From JAWLFY01 sp964462125 (lineage in GTDB: Bacteria > Planctomycetota > Planctomycetia > Pirellulales > Pirellulaceae), in contig CAYWXT010000023.1 of NCBI GenBank assembly GCA_964462125.1, forward strand, positions 1 to 34,645: a stretch of 34,645 nt of DNA. Direction: 5' to 3'. Numbering within the stretch: the stretch's first letter is position 1; each line of letters opens with the position of its first letter. Under the pieces are notes generated by a model. It ran no database searches and had not been told where the DNA came from. It worked only from the letters and a program-made list of their open reading frames with translations. The position numbers and the translations under genes are program-made. Positions 8,207-16,206 of this stretch are shown piece by piece.

Positions 8207-9643
8207 ATGAGACCCCGCATCGAAATCGACGACGCACAACTGCAGCGATTGGCGCGGCGAGAGTTCTTGCAGCAATCAGCCTGCGGCTTTGGTTCCTTGG
8301 CGGCCGGGGCGATGGCGGCCGGTCAGGCGGCAGCCTCGGGTGCGGCGGCGACGCATCATCCGCCCCAGGCCAAACGGATCATCTTCCTGTTCATGCAGGG
8401 GGGCGTCAGCCAAGTCGACTCGTTCGATCACAAGCCGGAGTTACAGAAGAACGACGGCCGCAAGATGCCGTTTGATGATGCCCGCGCGTTGGCCAAGACG
8501 GGGATGCGTGGGGTGGAGCAAAATTTGATGCGTTCGCCTTGGGATTTCCAGCCCTATGGCGAGTGCGGCCGATACGTGTCGGAGTTGTTCCCGGAGACGG
8601 GACGGCATGTCGATGAGCTCTGCTTCCTGCATGGAATGCATACCGACGGCGTTGCCCACGGCCCCGCGACGCTGTTCCTGCATTGCGGTTCGACCAACTT
8701 CATTCGCCCCTCGATCGGCTCCTGGATCTTTTATGGGCTGGGGACCGAAAATGACAACCTGCCAGGGTTCATTTCCATTTCGCCTCCGATCGGTAACGGT
8801 GGGCCGCGGAATTACGGCAATGCGTTTCTGCCAGCGCACTTTCAAGGGACGCCGATCGGTGTTGCGGGAGAGGAACGGCTGGCAATCGACAACCTCGTCC
8901 GCGAAGATATCTCGAGTGACATGCAGCGGGCCCAGCATGAACTGTTGCAAGGACTGAGCCGGCAGCAGATCGAACGGCGGGGGGCGGCGACCGGCGAGCT
9001 GGACGCCGTGCTTGAGTCCAATGAACTGGCGTGGCGGATGCAGCAGGTCGCCCCCTCGATCCTGGACCTGTCCGATGAGTCGCCACAGACGCTTGCCGAT
9101 TACGGGATCGACGACCCAGCGACCCGAAGCTATGGCAAGAAGTGCCTGTTGGCGCGGCGGATGTGTGAAGCCGGTGTGCGGTTCATTCAAGTCAACTATG
9201 GCGACAACTCCGCCAATCCGGCGTGGGACCAACACTCCAACTTGCCGAAGCATGCCACGCATGCCAAGGCGGTTGATAAACCGATCGCCGGTCTGCTTGC
9301 CGACCTGAAGGCACGAGGACTGCTCGAGGACACGATCGTGTGGTGGGGCGGGGAGTTCGGCCGCACGCCGTACGCCCAAAACAACGGGACCGGACGTGAC
9401 CATAACCCCAAGGGCTTTACCGTGTGGCTCGCCGGCGGCGGCTTCCGGCCCGGCATGGCCTACGGAGAGACCGACGAATTCGGGTTTGAGGCCGTCCGAG
9501 GCAAAATCCACATGCACGACCTTCATGCGACCCTGCTGCACCAGCTCGGCTTGGACCACGAGCGTTTGACCTACCGCCACGCGGGTCGCGATTTCCGCTT
9601 GACTGACGTCTTTGGCCGAGTGATCCACGACGTGATCGCCTGA
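8207..9643 (+). CDS. DUF1501 domain-containing protein
   Basis: A 478-residue protein of the DUF1501 family, which shares the alkaline phosphatase/sulfatase fold and is highly expanded in planctomycetes. The N-terminus carries a Tat-type signal, RREFLQQSACGFGSLAAGA at about 17-35. This points to export in folded form. Family motifs include FLFMQGGVSQVDSFDHKP, the segment GRYVSELFPE, HGMHTDGVAHGPATLFLHCG, and WWGGEFGRTPYAQN followed by GRDHNPKGFTVWLAGGG near the C-terminus. The ATG lies 4 bp after the stop of the PSD1 gene, so the two are surely cotranscribed and probably translationally coupled. Length is normal. The substrate is unknown. A 407-codon antisense ORF across this gene is a shadow. 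Confidence 0.93.
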   Translation: MRPRIEIDDAQLQRLARREFLQQSACGFGSLAAGAMAAGQAAASGAAATHHPPQAKRIIFLFMQGGVSQVDSFDHKPELQKNDGRKMPFDDARALAKTGMRGVEQNLMRSPWDFQPYGECGRYVSELFPETGRHVDELCFLHGMHTDGVAHGPATLFLHCGSTNFIRPSIGSWIFYGLGTENDNLPGFISISPPIGNGGPRNYGNAFLPAHFQGTPIGVAGEERLAIDNLVREDISSDMQRAQHELLQGLSRQQIERRGAATGELDAVLESNELAWRMQQVAPSILDLSDESPQTLADYGIDDPATRSYGKKCLLARRMCEAGVRFIQVNYGDNSANPAWDQHSNLPKHATHAKAVDKPIAGLLADLKARGLLEDTIVWWGGEFGRTPYAQNNGTGRDHNPKGFTVWLAGGGFRPGMAYGETDEFGFEAVRGKIHMHDLHATLLHQLGLDHERLTYRHAGRDFRLTDVFGRVIHDVIA

Positions 9644-9658
9644 CCGGACGCTGAATGT

Positions 9659-9688
9659 TTGCACAATGAATCCGGCTGTGGTTAAAAT
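9659..9688 (+). promoter_or_regulatory. Candidate sigma-70-type promoter
   Basis: TTGCAC at 9659-9664 and TAAAAT at 9683-9688 are separated by 18 bp, in the 99-bp gap before the small secreted-protein gene at 9743. Start of transcription would fall near 9695. Judged by eye only. Confidence 0.4.
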
Positions 9689-9742
9689 GCTGGACAGGTC
9701 GATCCCGACTGTCGATCTTTTCTCCTGCTTGTCACTGTCTTC

Positions 9743-10171
9743 ATGACCACGCTCGCGTTACTGCCGATTCCGACCCGACGCTGGGTTGCGTTCGCCGTGA
9801 TCATGGTAGGCCTCCTTGGCAGCGGCTCGACGGGTTGGGCGAGTTGCGGCGATTACTTGGTTCATGGATCTGCGGGCGGTGAGTCGGGGTACGACCTCGG
9901 GGTCAGTGTCAGCTTTTTCCCTGCCCGGTCCGAGGGTCCAGACCAACCGTCGTCGCCCTGCATCGGCGGGCGATGCCAGTCGTTGCCGTGGGGCCCGCTG
10001 GCCCCCTCGACGTATCGGGTCACGGTCTCCGAGCTGACCGCCAGCATGCATGCGGCTTCGACGGCCGGTGCCCATCCCATGCTTCTGCAGTGGCTCATCC
10101 CGACCGACGGGCAATTTCCGCCCCAACCGTGGTTGGCGATCGATCTGCCGCCGCCTCAGGATCTCGCTTAG
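9743..10171 (+). CDS. Small secreted protein of unknown function
   Basis: A 142-residue product with a clear signal peptide: positive TRR at 11-13, hydrophobic VAFAVIMVGLLGSG, and a likely cleavage after GWA at 31-33. The mature part begins SCGDYLVHG and holds two more cysteines in PCIGGRC near residue 72, giving three in total (Cys35 and the pair). The remainder is rich in Pro, Ser and Gly with no domain I recognise. It stands alone after the DUF1501 gene with its own possible promoter and is followed by a repeat-rich gap. The short C-G-x-Y-L and CxGxxC pattern may be a lineage-specific family; that is a guess from sequence style. Confidence 0.65.
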   Translation: MTTLALLPIPTRRWVAFAVIMVGLLGSGSTGWASCGDYLVHGSAGGESGYDLGVSVSFFPARSEGPDQPSSPCIGGRCQSLPWGPLAPSTYRVTVSELTASMHAASTAGAHPMLLQWLIPTDGQFPPQPWLAIDLPPPQDLA

Positions 10172-10231
10172 AGCCTCTCCGGAAGCTCCCTCGCCCTCGC
10201 TTCGTCCCAAAACATGGATGAAGCCATATGG

Positions 10232-10314
10232 CCTGAACCGTAGGCGCTAGCCTCGGTCCCTGGGCGGGATGGCCAAGGGGGCGCCGAGCCCGCGGCTATC
10301 GCCGTCGGCTCAGG
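10232..10314. repeat. Long imperfect inverted repeat (REP-like), element 1
   Basis: The left arm at 10232-10260 and the right arm at 10286-10314 match as reverse complements at about 22 of 29 positions. The outer ends are CCTGAACCG and CGGCTCAGG, and the cores are GGCGCTAGCC and GGCTATCGCC. The spacer is about 25 bp and GC-rich. It lies in the 305-bp gap between 10172 and 10476, which holds no gene that I can support. The form is that of a dispersed palindromic intergenic element. Confidence 0.75.
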
Positions 10315-10324
10315 GTTTCTAGGG

Positions 10325-10401
10325 AAAAGAGGTGTCCAGCACCTTTTGCGAGGGACTCGCCCTCCGGGTGCTTTGCACAAAAGGTACCGGACACCTTTTT
10401 T
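10325..10401. repeat. Inverted pair of GGTGTCC-type motifs, possible terminator hairpin, element 2
   Basis: GGTGTCCAGCACCTTTTG (10331-10348) and its near reverse complement CAAAAGGTACCGGACACC (10378-10395) face each other across about 29 bp. The spacer contains a small GAGGG/CCCTC stem. Each motif is itself almost palindromic. The right copy runs into six T residues (10396-10401), so on the plus strand the structure could act as an intrinsic terminator after the gene ending at 10171. It abuts element 1, only 10 bp away. Confidence 0.7.
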
Positions 10402-10476
10402 CCGCGGTCAGAAGTCTCTGCGACTTCGGCGATGGCGTCCTCCGATTGCGAAGCCTTCTTATTTGTTGATTGAAGC

Positions 10477-13314
10477 ATGAATCCTGCTACCGCTACTGCT
10501 ACTGCTACCACCGCCACGACGCCCGTTCGGCGAAAGGTCGTTCGCGCGGTCGGGCCGAAGCTGCGACGCTTGCTCTACGTGGTCCTGCTGATGCTTGCGA
10601 TTTTGTTCGCGAACTCAGCCTATTTGGCAACCATCACGGGTCTGGAGTGGTTGAGTGACCAGACGTACCAGAACTATTTTTACCAGTGCATGTTCTTGGC
10701 ACATCTTATCCTGGGATTGCTGCTGGTTGTGCCGTTCGTTGTCTTTGCGTCAATCCACTTGGCCAACACGCGTTACCGCCGGAACCGGCGGGCGGTGAAG
10801 GTTGGCTACGCGCTTTTGACGGCATCGCTGGTGCTGTTGTTTTCAGGATTGCTGTTGCTGCGCGTGGGCGGATTGGAACTCAAGGAGCCGACGACCCGCT
10901 CTTTTGTCTATTGGGCGCACGTGATCAGTCCGGTCGCCGGCCTGTGGCTTTATGTTTTGCATCGACTTGCCGGCCCCAAGATCCAATGGAAGGTTGGCTT
11001 TGTCTATCTGGGGGCGGTCGCCGCGGCTGTCGCTCTGACGGCGGTCTTGCATTCGGGCGATCCGAGAAATTGGAACATGGTCGGCCCGCAAGAGGGCGAA
11101 CAGTATTTTCGGCCTTCACTGGCACGCACCTCGACCGGTAACTTCATCGATGCGAAAGCCATGATGATGGATCAATACTGTCGCGACTGCCATGCCGACG
11201 TGCATCAGGCCTGGGAGCAGAGCTCGCATCACCTCAGCTCGTTCAACAACCCGGCATATTTGGCGAGCGTTCGAGAGACCCGCGAGACGGCGCTGGAGCG
11301 TCACGATTCAGTCCAGGCTTCACGTTGGTGCGCCGGATGCCATGACCCCGTCCCGTTCTTCAGCGGCGCGTTCGACGATCCCGAATTTGACGACATTGGT
11401 CACATCACCTCTCAGGCGGGGATCACCTGCAGTTCGTGCCACGCGATCACACATATCAACAGCACACGTGGCAACGCGGACTACACGATCGAGGAGCCGC
11501 TGCATTACCCGTTTGCGTTCAGCGAGAATGCGGCACTGAAATGGGTCAATCACCAGCTGGTCAAGGCCAAGCCCGAGTTCCACAAGAAGACCTTCCTGAA
11601 GCCGCTTCATCAAGACGCCGAGTTCTGCTCCACGTGTCACAAGGTCAGCATTCCCGAGGCGGTCAGTGGTTATAAAGAATTCCTCCGCGGCCAGAATCAT
11701 TATGATGCCTGGCTGCTTTCCGGCGTGTCGGGGCACGGGGCGAGAAGTTTTTATTACCCGGATCAGGCGGAGACCGATTGCAACGGCTGCCACATGCCGC
11801 TGCATGCGTCGACGGACTTTGGCGCCAAGCAATTCGACGACTCCGGCGAGCTCAAGGTTCACGACCACTTGTTCCCCGGTGCCAACACCGGCGTTGCGTG
11901 GTTGAAGGATTGCCCGGAGGCGGTCACGACCCACAGCGAGTTTTTGGAACAGTCCACGCGGGTGGACCTGTTCGGCATCAAGCGGGGCGGCACCGTTGAC
12001 GGGGAGCTGGTCGCTCCGCTGCGGCCGAGCGTCCCTGAGCTGGAACCGGGCAACCGGTATCTGCTCGAGTCGGTGATCCGAACGCTCACCTTGGGGCATA
12101 CCTTCACGCAGGGAACGGCCGATTCGAATGAGATCTGGCTCGACGTCACCGTCACCAGTGGGGACCGCGTGATCGGCCGCAGCGGCGCGATGGATGAGCA
12201 GGGCGAGGTCGACCGCTGGGCGTATTTCGTCAACGTGTTCATGCTGGACGAGGAGGGCAATCGGATCAATCGCAGGAATCCGCAAGACATTCGCGTGCCG
12301 CTTTACAACCACCAGATTCCCCCTGGCGCCGCCCGCGTGGTGCACTATGCGTTGGACGTGCCGGAGGACCTGCAAGATCACGTGACCGTTGAGCTGAAAC
12401 TGCAATACCGCAAGTTTGACCAGGAATACATGTCGATCATTGCCGAGCGGCAGCGGCCGGACGATCACCCCTTGCGGGGACACCAGCCGGGAACACCCTA
12501 CCGGAATCCGTTGCCGGTGGTGACGATGGCGACCGATCGGATCACCTTGCCGGTCAAGGGGATCGACCGGCCGGTCCGCGACAACCCGGCCCGAGACGTT
12601 GCACCGTGGCAGCGATGGAACGACTACGGGATCGGGTTATTGCTAGAGGGGAAGGCTGAGTTGCGGCAGGCGGAACAGGCATTTCAGGAGGTGGAGCGCC
12701 TGGAGCGATTTGACGGACCCCTGAATTTGGCTCGCGTGTATCAATCCGAGGGCCGGCTCGACGACGCGGTGGCCGCCTTGAGCCGTGCAGCGGCATTTGA
12801 CTCGCCGGCAGCGCCCCCCTGGACGATGTCCTGGTTGTCCGGGGTGATCAATGCCCAGCAAGGCCATTTGGAAACGGCGATCGAGAGCTTCCAGGCGGTC
12901 TTGGCCACCAAGGTGCCGGATCGCGGATTCGATTTCAGCCGCGACTACGTTGTGAACAACGAACTCGGCGAGGTTCAATTCCAGCGGGCGCAGCAGTTCC
13001 GCGGTTCATCCATGGAAGAGCAGCGCAACGCGTGGCTGGAACAAGCGATTTCCACCTTTGAGCGAACGCTTGAATTGGATTCGGAAAATGCGACCGCGCA
13101 CTACAATTTGGAACGTGCCTATCGGCTGCTCGGCGACGAGGAGCGGGCTGAACATCACGGGCGTTTGCACCTCCGGTACAAGGGTGACGATTCGATCCAA
13201 GGGACGGTCATCGGCAAGGCTCGTGAGCGGTACCCGGCGGCTGACCATGCGGCCGAGGCGCTCGTGATATATCCCCTCGACCGCGATCACGAAAATTCAG
13301 GGAGCACGGAATAA
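10477..13314 (+). CDS. Membrane-anchored pentaheme cytochrome c with C-terminal TPR domain
   Basis: A 945-residue predicted electron-transfer protein. A threonine/alanine-rich start leads into about five membrane helices (near 32-54, 70-93, 108-130, 144-163, 172-192). The periplasmic part holds five c-type haem motifs: CRDCH 235, CAGCH 285, CSSCH 318, CSTCH 384 and CNGCH 435, in a cytochrome c554/NrfB-like style with long spacings. A beta-rich region follows (about 500-690). TPR-like helical pairs fill about 711-905, for example GPLNLARVYQSEGRLDDAVAALSRAAAFD. Membrane histidines 76, 94, 148 and 162 could bind b-type haem. The stop at 13312-13314 abuts the next start codon, so the gene is the head of a three-gene operon. 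Redox partner and substrate are unknown. Confidence 0.85.
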   Translation: MNPATATATATTATTPVRRKVVRAVGPKLRRLLYVVLLMLAILFANSAYLATITGLEWLSDQTYQNYFYQCMFLAHLILGLLLVVPFVVFASIHLANTRYRRNRRAVKVGYALLTASLVLLFSGLLLLRVGGLELKEPTTRSFVYWAHVISPVAGLWLYVLHRLAGPKIQWKVGFVYLGAVAAAVALTAVLHSGDPRNWNMVGPQEGEQYFRPSLARTSTGNFIDAKAMMMDQYCRDCHADVHQAWEQSSHHLSSFNNPAYLASVRETRETALERHDSVQASRWCAGCHDPVPFFSGAFDDPEFDDIGHITSQAGITCSSCHAITHINSTRGNADYTIEEPLHYPFAFSENAALKWVNHQLVKAKPEFHKKTFLKPLHQDAEFCSTCHKVSIPEAVSGYKEFLRGQNHYDAWLLSGVSGHGARSFYYPDQAETDCNGCHMPLHASTDFGAKQFDDSGELKVHDHLFPGANTGVAWLKDCPEAVTTHSEFLEQSTRVDLFGIKRGGTVDGELVAPLRPSVPELEPGNRYLLESVIRTLTLGHTFTQGTADSNEIWLDVTVTSGDRVIGRSGAMDEQGEVDRWAYFVNVFMLDEEGNRINRRNPQDIRVPLYNHQIPPGAARVVHYALDVPEDLQDHVTVELKLQYRKFDQEYMSIIAERQRPDDHPLRGHQPGTPYRNPLPVVTMATDRITLPVKGIDRPVRDNPARDVAPWQRWNDYGIGLLLEGKAELRQAEQAFQEVERLERFDGPLNLARVYQSEGRLDDAVAALSRAAAFDSPAAPPWTMSWLSGVINAQQGHLETAIESFQAVLATKVPDRGFDFSRDYVVNNELGEVQFQRAQQFRGSSMEEQRNAWLEQAISTFERTLELDSENATAHYNLERAYRLLGDEERAEHHGRLHLRYKGDDSIQGTVIGKARERYPAADHAAEALVIYPLDRDHENSGSTE
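10486..10509 (+). repeat. Hexanucleotide repeat at the start of the cytochrome gene
   Basis: Four 6-bp units, GCTACC or GCTACT, encode the alternating Ala-Thr run just after the initiator Met-Asn-Pro. The unit is in frame, so slippage would change only the length of the cytoplasmic tail. Confidence 0.85.
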
Positions 13315-15303
13315 ATGGTGATGCAGAACAACGAGTTGAATGACATCGAAGAAGAGCCGCGTGACGATGCCGTGATCGGTGTCGCGGTCCGCTATTCGCT
13401 TGCTGTCGTCGCGGTATTGGGGTTGGGAGTTGGTCTGGTGGTGTTGTGGAGTGTGGTCTGGGAGCGTGATTCGGAGTTGGCCGAGTCGCGGCCCGTCGAA
13501 TTGCCGACACTCCGCACCGAGGTCGAACGTTCATTGCCGGCGGTTCCCTGGTCGGACATCACCGAACAGGCAGGGATTGATTTCCACCATGAGAACGGTG
13601 CGGCGGGCGAGAAGCTGTTACCCGAAACGATGGGGGGCGGGTGCGCCTTCTTTGACTATAACGGCGACGGGTTTCCCGACATCTTGTTCGTCAATTCGAA
13701 GCCTTGGCATCACGACCTGGCGGCCGATGGGGCACCTGGCCGTGACGGCGAGATGTCGACATTGTCCTTGTACGAGAATGACGGCAAAGGCAATTTCCGT
13801 GACGTTACAGCGGAGGTCGGATTGGATCTTTTTATCTACGGCCAGGGTTGTGCGGTCGGCGATTTCGACAATGACGGGCGTCCCGACCTGTTCGTCTCTG
13901 GGGTTTGGGAGCCGCCGGTTGGGGACGGCTCGGAGGGGGCTGATGAGCGCGGTCCCAACCGGTTGTTCCGCAATCTTGGGGAGCGGTTCGAGGATGTCAC
14001 CGAGGCGGCTGGGGTCGCGGGAGAAGCAGGCGACTGGAGTACCGGTTGCGGTTGGTTCGATTTCGACAACGATGGTGACTTGGATCTGTGGGTCTGCAAC
14101 TACCTTGAATGGTCTCCGGAGTTGGACCGGGGTCAGAAGTTTCGGTTGACAGGCGGCGAGCGGGCTTATGGTCGTCCCCAAGCGTTCGGCGGTGCCCACC
14201 CGCGTCTGTTTCGCAACGACGGTGATGGCCAATTCACGGAGGTCTCCGAGCAGGCGGGGATCCGAATCAATGCCCCGACCACCGGCACGCCGCTGGCGAA
14301 GTCCTTGGGGTTGGTCTTTCACGATTTCGACCGCAACGGCTATCTCGACGTTTTGGTCGCCAACGATACGGTGCAAAACAACCTGTTTCGGAACCTGGGG
14401 AATGGCACGTTTCAGGAGATCGCGACGTCGGCGGGTGTCGCATTTGATTCCAAGGGGAACGCACGCGGGGCGATGGGGATCGACATCGCGGCGGCCCGCG
14501 AGGAGTCGGACTGTGCGTGTGTTGTGATCGGCAATTTTTCCAACGAGATGAGTGCCTTTTATGTTTCCAATCCCGCTTCGATGACGTTTTCCGACCAGGC
14601 AGTTGCGAACGGGCTTGGGCCCAGCACGCGGCTGGTGTTGACGTTTGGCGTTTTCTTTTTCGACGCGGATCTCGACGGTTGGGACGACATCTTGCATGCC
14701 AACGGGCATCTCGAAGAGGACATCGCCAAGGTCCAAGCGAGCCAAAGCTATGAACAGTCGCCGCAGTTGTTCTGGAACGCCGGTCCCGAATCGATGACCG
14801 AGTTTGTCCCCTTGCCGGTGACGTCGACTGGGGAAGCGTTTTCCCGGCCGCTGGTTGGTCGGGGAGCGGCATACGCGGACATTGACGGGGACGGCGATTT
14901 GGACGTGTTGCTCACCACCAGCGGCGGGCCGCCGCGGCTGCTGCGAAATGACCAACAGCTAGGCAACAACTGGCTGCGGGTGCGGCTGGTCGGGAACGGG
15001 ACGACATCGAACCGCGACGCGATTGGTGCCCGCGTCGATGTCGGCCTCGAGTCCGGTCGGCAGATCAGTAAAACCGTCACCCCCACGCGCAGCTATCTGT
15101 CCCAGGTGGAATTGCCACTCACCTTCGGCCTTGGAGAGGACGCGGTTCAGTCGCTGAAGGTGACGTGGCCCGACGGCCGTGCGCAGGAGATCGACGTTCC
15201 CGAGGTGAACCGCCAAATCGAAGTGATTCAGGGCAACGGTCGAACATCGCTGGGGGTACAGTCAGCGCGAGAGCGTGGGGAGTTGGCTGTGGCAATGCAC
15301 TAG
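13315..15303 (+). CDS. CRTAC1-type FG-GAP/VCBS protein with ASPIC/UnbV domain, membrane anchored
   Basis: A 662-residue extracytoplasmic protein. An acidic cytoplasmic tail of about 24 residues precedes one membrane helix (about 25-49). The rest is a beta-propeller of FG-GAP/VCBS repeats, each with a calcium-binding Asp-rich loop: DYNGDGFPD, DFDNDGRPD, DFDNDGDLD, DFDRNGYLD, DADLDGWDD, DIDGDGDLD. The C-terminal ASPIC/UnbV domain (about 552-630) runs from NWLRVRLVGNG to LKVTWPDG. The initiator ATG touches the stop codon of the cytochrome gene with no spacer, which implies translational coupling. Such proteins commonly accompany TPR proteins in planctomycetes, and a role as a binding or assembly partner of the cytochrome is inferred from position only. 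Confidence 0.92.
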   Translation: MVMQNNELNDIEEEPRDDAVIGVAVRYSLAVVAVLGLGVGLVVLWSVVWERDSELAESRPVELPTLRTEVERSLPAVPWSDITEQAGIDFHHENGAAGEKLLPETMGGGCAFFDYNGDGFPDILFVNSKPWHHDLAADGAPGRDGEMSTLSLYENDGKGNFRDVTAEVGLDLFIYGQGCAVGDFDNDGRPDLFVSGVWEPPVGDGSEGADERGPNRLFRNLGERFEDVTEAAGVAGEAGDWSTGCGWFDFDNDGDLDLWVCNYLEWSPELDRGQKFRLTGGERAYGRPQAFGGAHPRLFRNDGDGQFTEVSEQAGIRINAPTTGTPLAKSLGLVFHDFDRNGYLDVLVANDTVQNNLFRNLGNGTFQEIATSAGVAFDSKGNARGAMGIDIAAAREESDCACVVIGNFSNEMSAFYVSNPASMTFSDQAVANGLGPSTRLVLTFGVFFFDADLDGWDDILHANGHLEEDIAKVQASQSYEQSPQLFWNAGPESMTEFVPLPVTSTGEAFSRPLVGRGAAYADIDGDGDLDVLLTTSGGPPRLLRNDQQLGNNWLRVRLVGNGTTSNRDAIGARVDVGLESGRQISKTVTPTRSYLSQVELPLTFGLGEDAVQSLKVTWPDGRAQEIDVPEVNRQIEVIQGNGRTSLGVQSARERGELAVAMH

Positions 15304-15339
15304 AATGATGCCGGTTTTTGACTGAATGTGTTGGTTTCG

Positions 15340-16191
15340 ATGCAATTCGAGTGGACGATGCGATTGATTATCTGCTTGTCGCTGGCGATGACAGCGGCGA
15401 CGTGCCGGGGGAACGACGAGCCGGGAAGGTCGGCGGCGGAGCCGAGATATCCGATCAATTTGGCGATCGATGGGGAGGTTGTGTACGTCGTTGACTTGGA
15501 ACTGCCTGGGGTTTGGCGTTTGGAGGGAACGGAACGTCAGCTGTACGTTCGGGGATCGAAGCGGATGCGCCAGCCGCTGAACCGTCCCCGCAGCGTGGCG
15601 ATTCATCCGGCAGGCGGGATTCTGGTCGGCGATTCAGCGACCCGCGAGATTTATCACGTCGCATCGGAGGGTGCCGAGCCGCGACCGCTCAGCGACGGCC
15701 GTATCGGTATCGCGATGGCGCTCGCCGTTTCTCCGGACGATCAGACATTGTATGTGGGGGACGCAGAAACACGATCGTTGTGGCGGTTGCCGATTGACGG
15801 TGGCGTGCCGGAACGGGTCGTGGCCGTCAACGCTCGGGGGCTGGCGTTTGATTCGTCAGGAAAGCTGTGGGTCGTCACTCCCGACGACGACGCGATCCAT
15901 CGGGTCGATGTCGAGGCCGACGCCAGCGAAGTCATCGTCGAAGGGCGGCCCTATCAATACCCCAATGGCTTGGCGTGGCTCGGGGACTACGGGTTCGTGA
16001 CCGACGGCTATGGAAGCGCGATATGGAAGTTCGCCCCTGACGGAGAAACCGAAGTATGGCACGAGGGGGAGCCGCTGCAGGGGCCAGTTGGGATTGTTGG
16101 CCATGAGACGGCGGTATGGATTGCCGACCCCAAGGGACAACAAGTTTATCGTGTGGACCTTGGTGACACGACGTTTCAAACGCAGCTGTAG
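15340..16191 (+). CDS. Secreted beta-propeller (SMP-30/NHL-like)
   Basis: A 283-residue protein with an N-terminal signal (RLIICLSLAMTAATC) and a body of repeated four-stranded blades of the SMP-30/gluconolactonase or NHL type. Examples are RPRSVAIHPAGGILVGDS, MALAVSPDDQTLYVGDAETRSLWRL, ARGLAFDSSGKLWVV and YPNGLAWLGDYGFVTDGYGSAIWKF. About five or six blades fit the length. Starts at 15328 (GTG), 15340 (ATG) and 15358 (ATG) are all in frame. The last leaves the tightest signal peptide and is a good alternative. The gene follows the FG-GAP gene by a few tens of bases and completes the operon. Enzymatic function is not shown; metal ligands of gluconolactonases were not identified. Confidence 0.75.
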   Translation: MQFEWTMRLIICLSLAMTAATCRGNDEPGRSAAEPRYPINLAIDGEVVYVVDLELPGVWRLEGTERQLYVRGSKRMRQPLNRPRSVAIHPAGGILVGDSATREIYHVASEGAEPRPLSDGRIGIAMALAVSPDDQTLYVGDAETRSLWRLPIDGGVPERVVAVNARGLAFDSSGKLWVVTPDDDAIHRVDVEADASEVIVEGRPYQYPNGLAWLGDYGFVTDGYGSAIWKFAPDGETEVWHEGEPLQGPVGIVGHETAVWIADPKGQQVYRVDLGDTTFQTQL

Positions 16192-16206
16192 GCACCGGCC
16201 AGTCGA

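Noticed and set aside
8441..9664. A 407-codon ORF antisense to the DUF1501 gene
   Set aside because: It lies wholly opposite a strongly recognised family, has no domain of its own, and long antisense frames are expected at this GC content.
16056..16076. A TGGCACG sequence resembling a sigma-54 element
   Set aside because: It lies inside the propeller coding sequence and lacks the GC at the required spacing.
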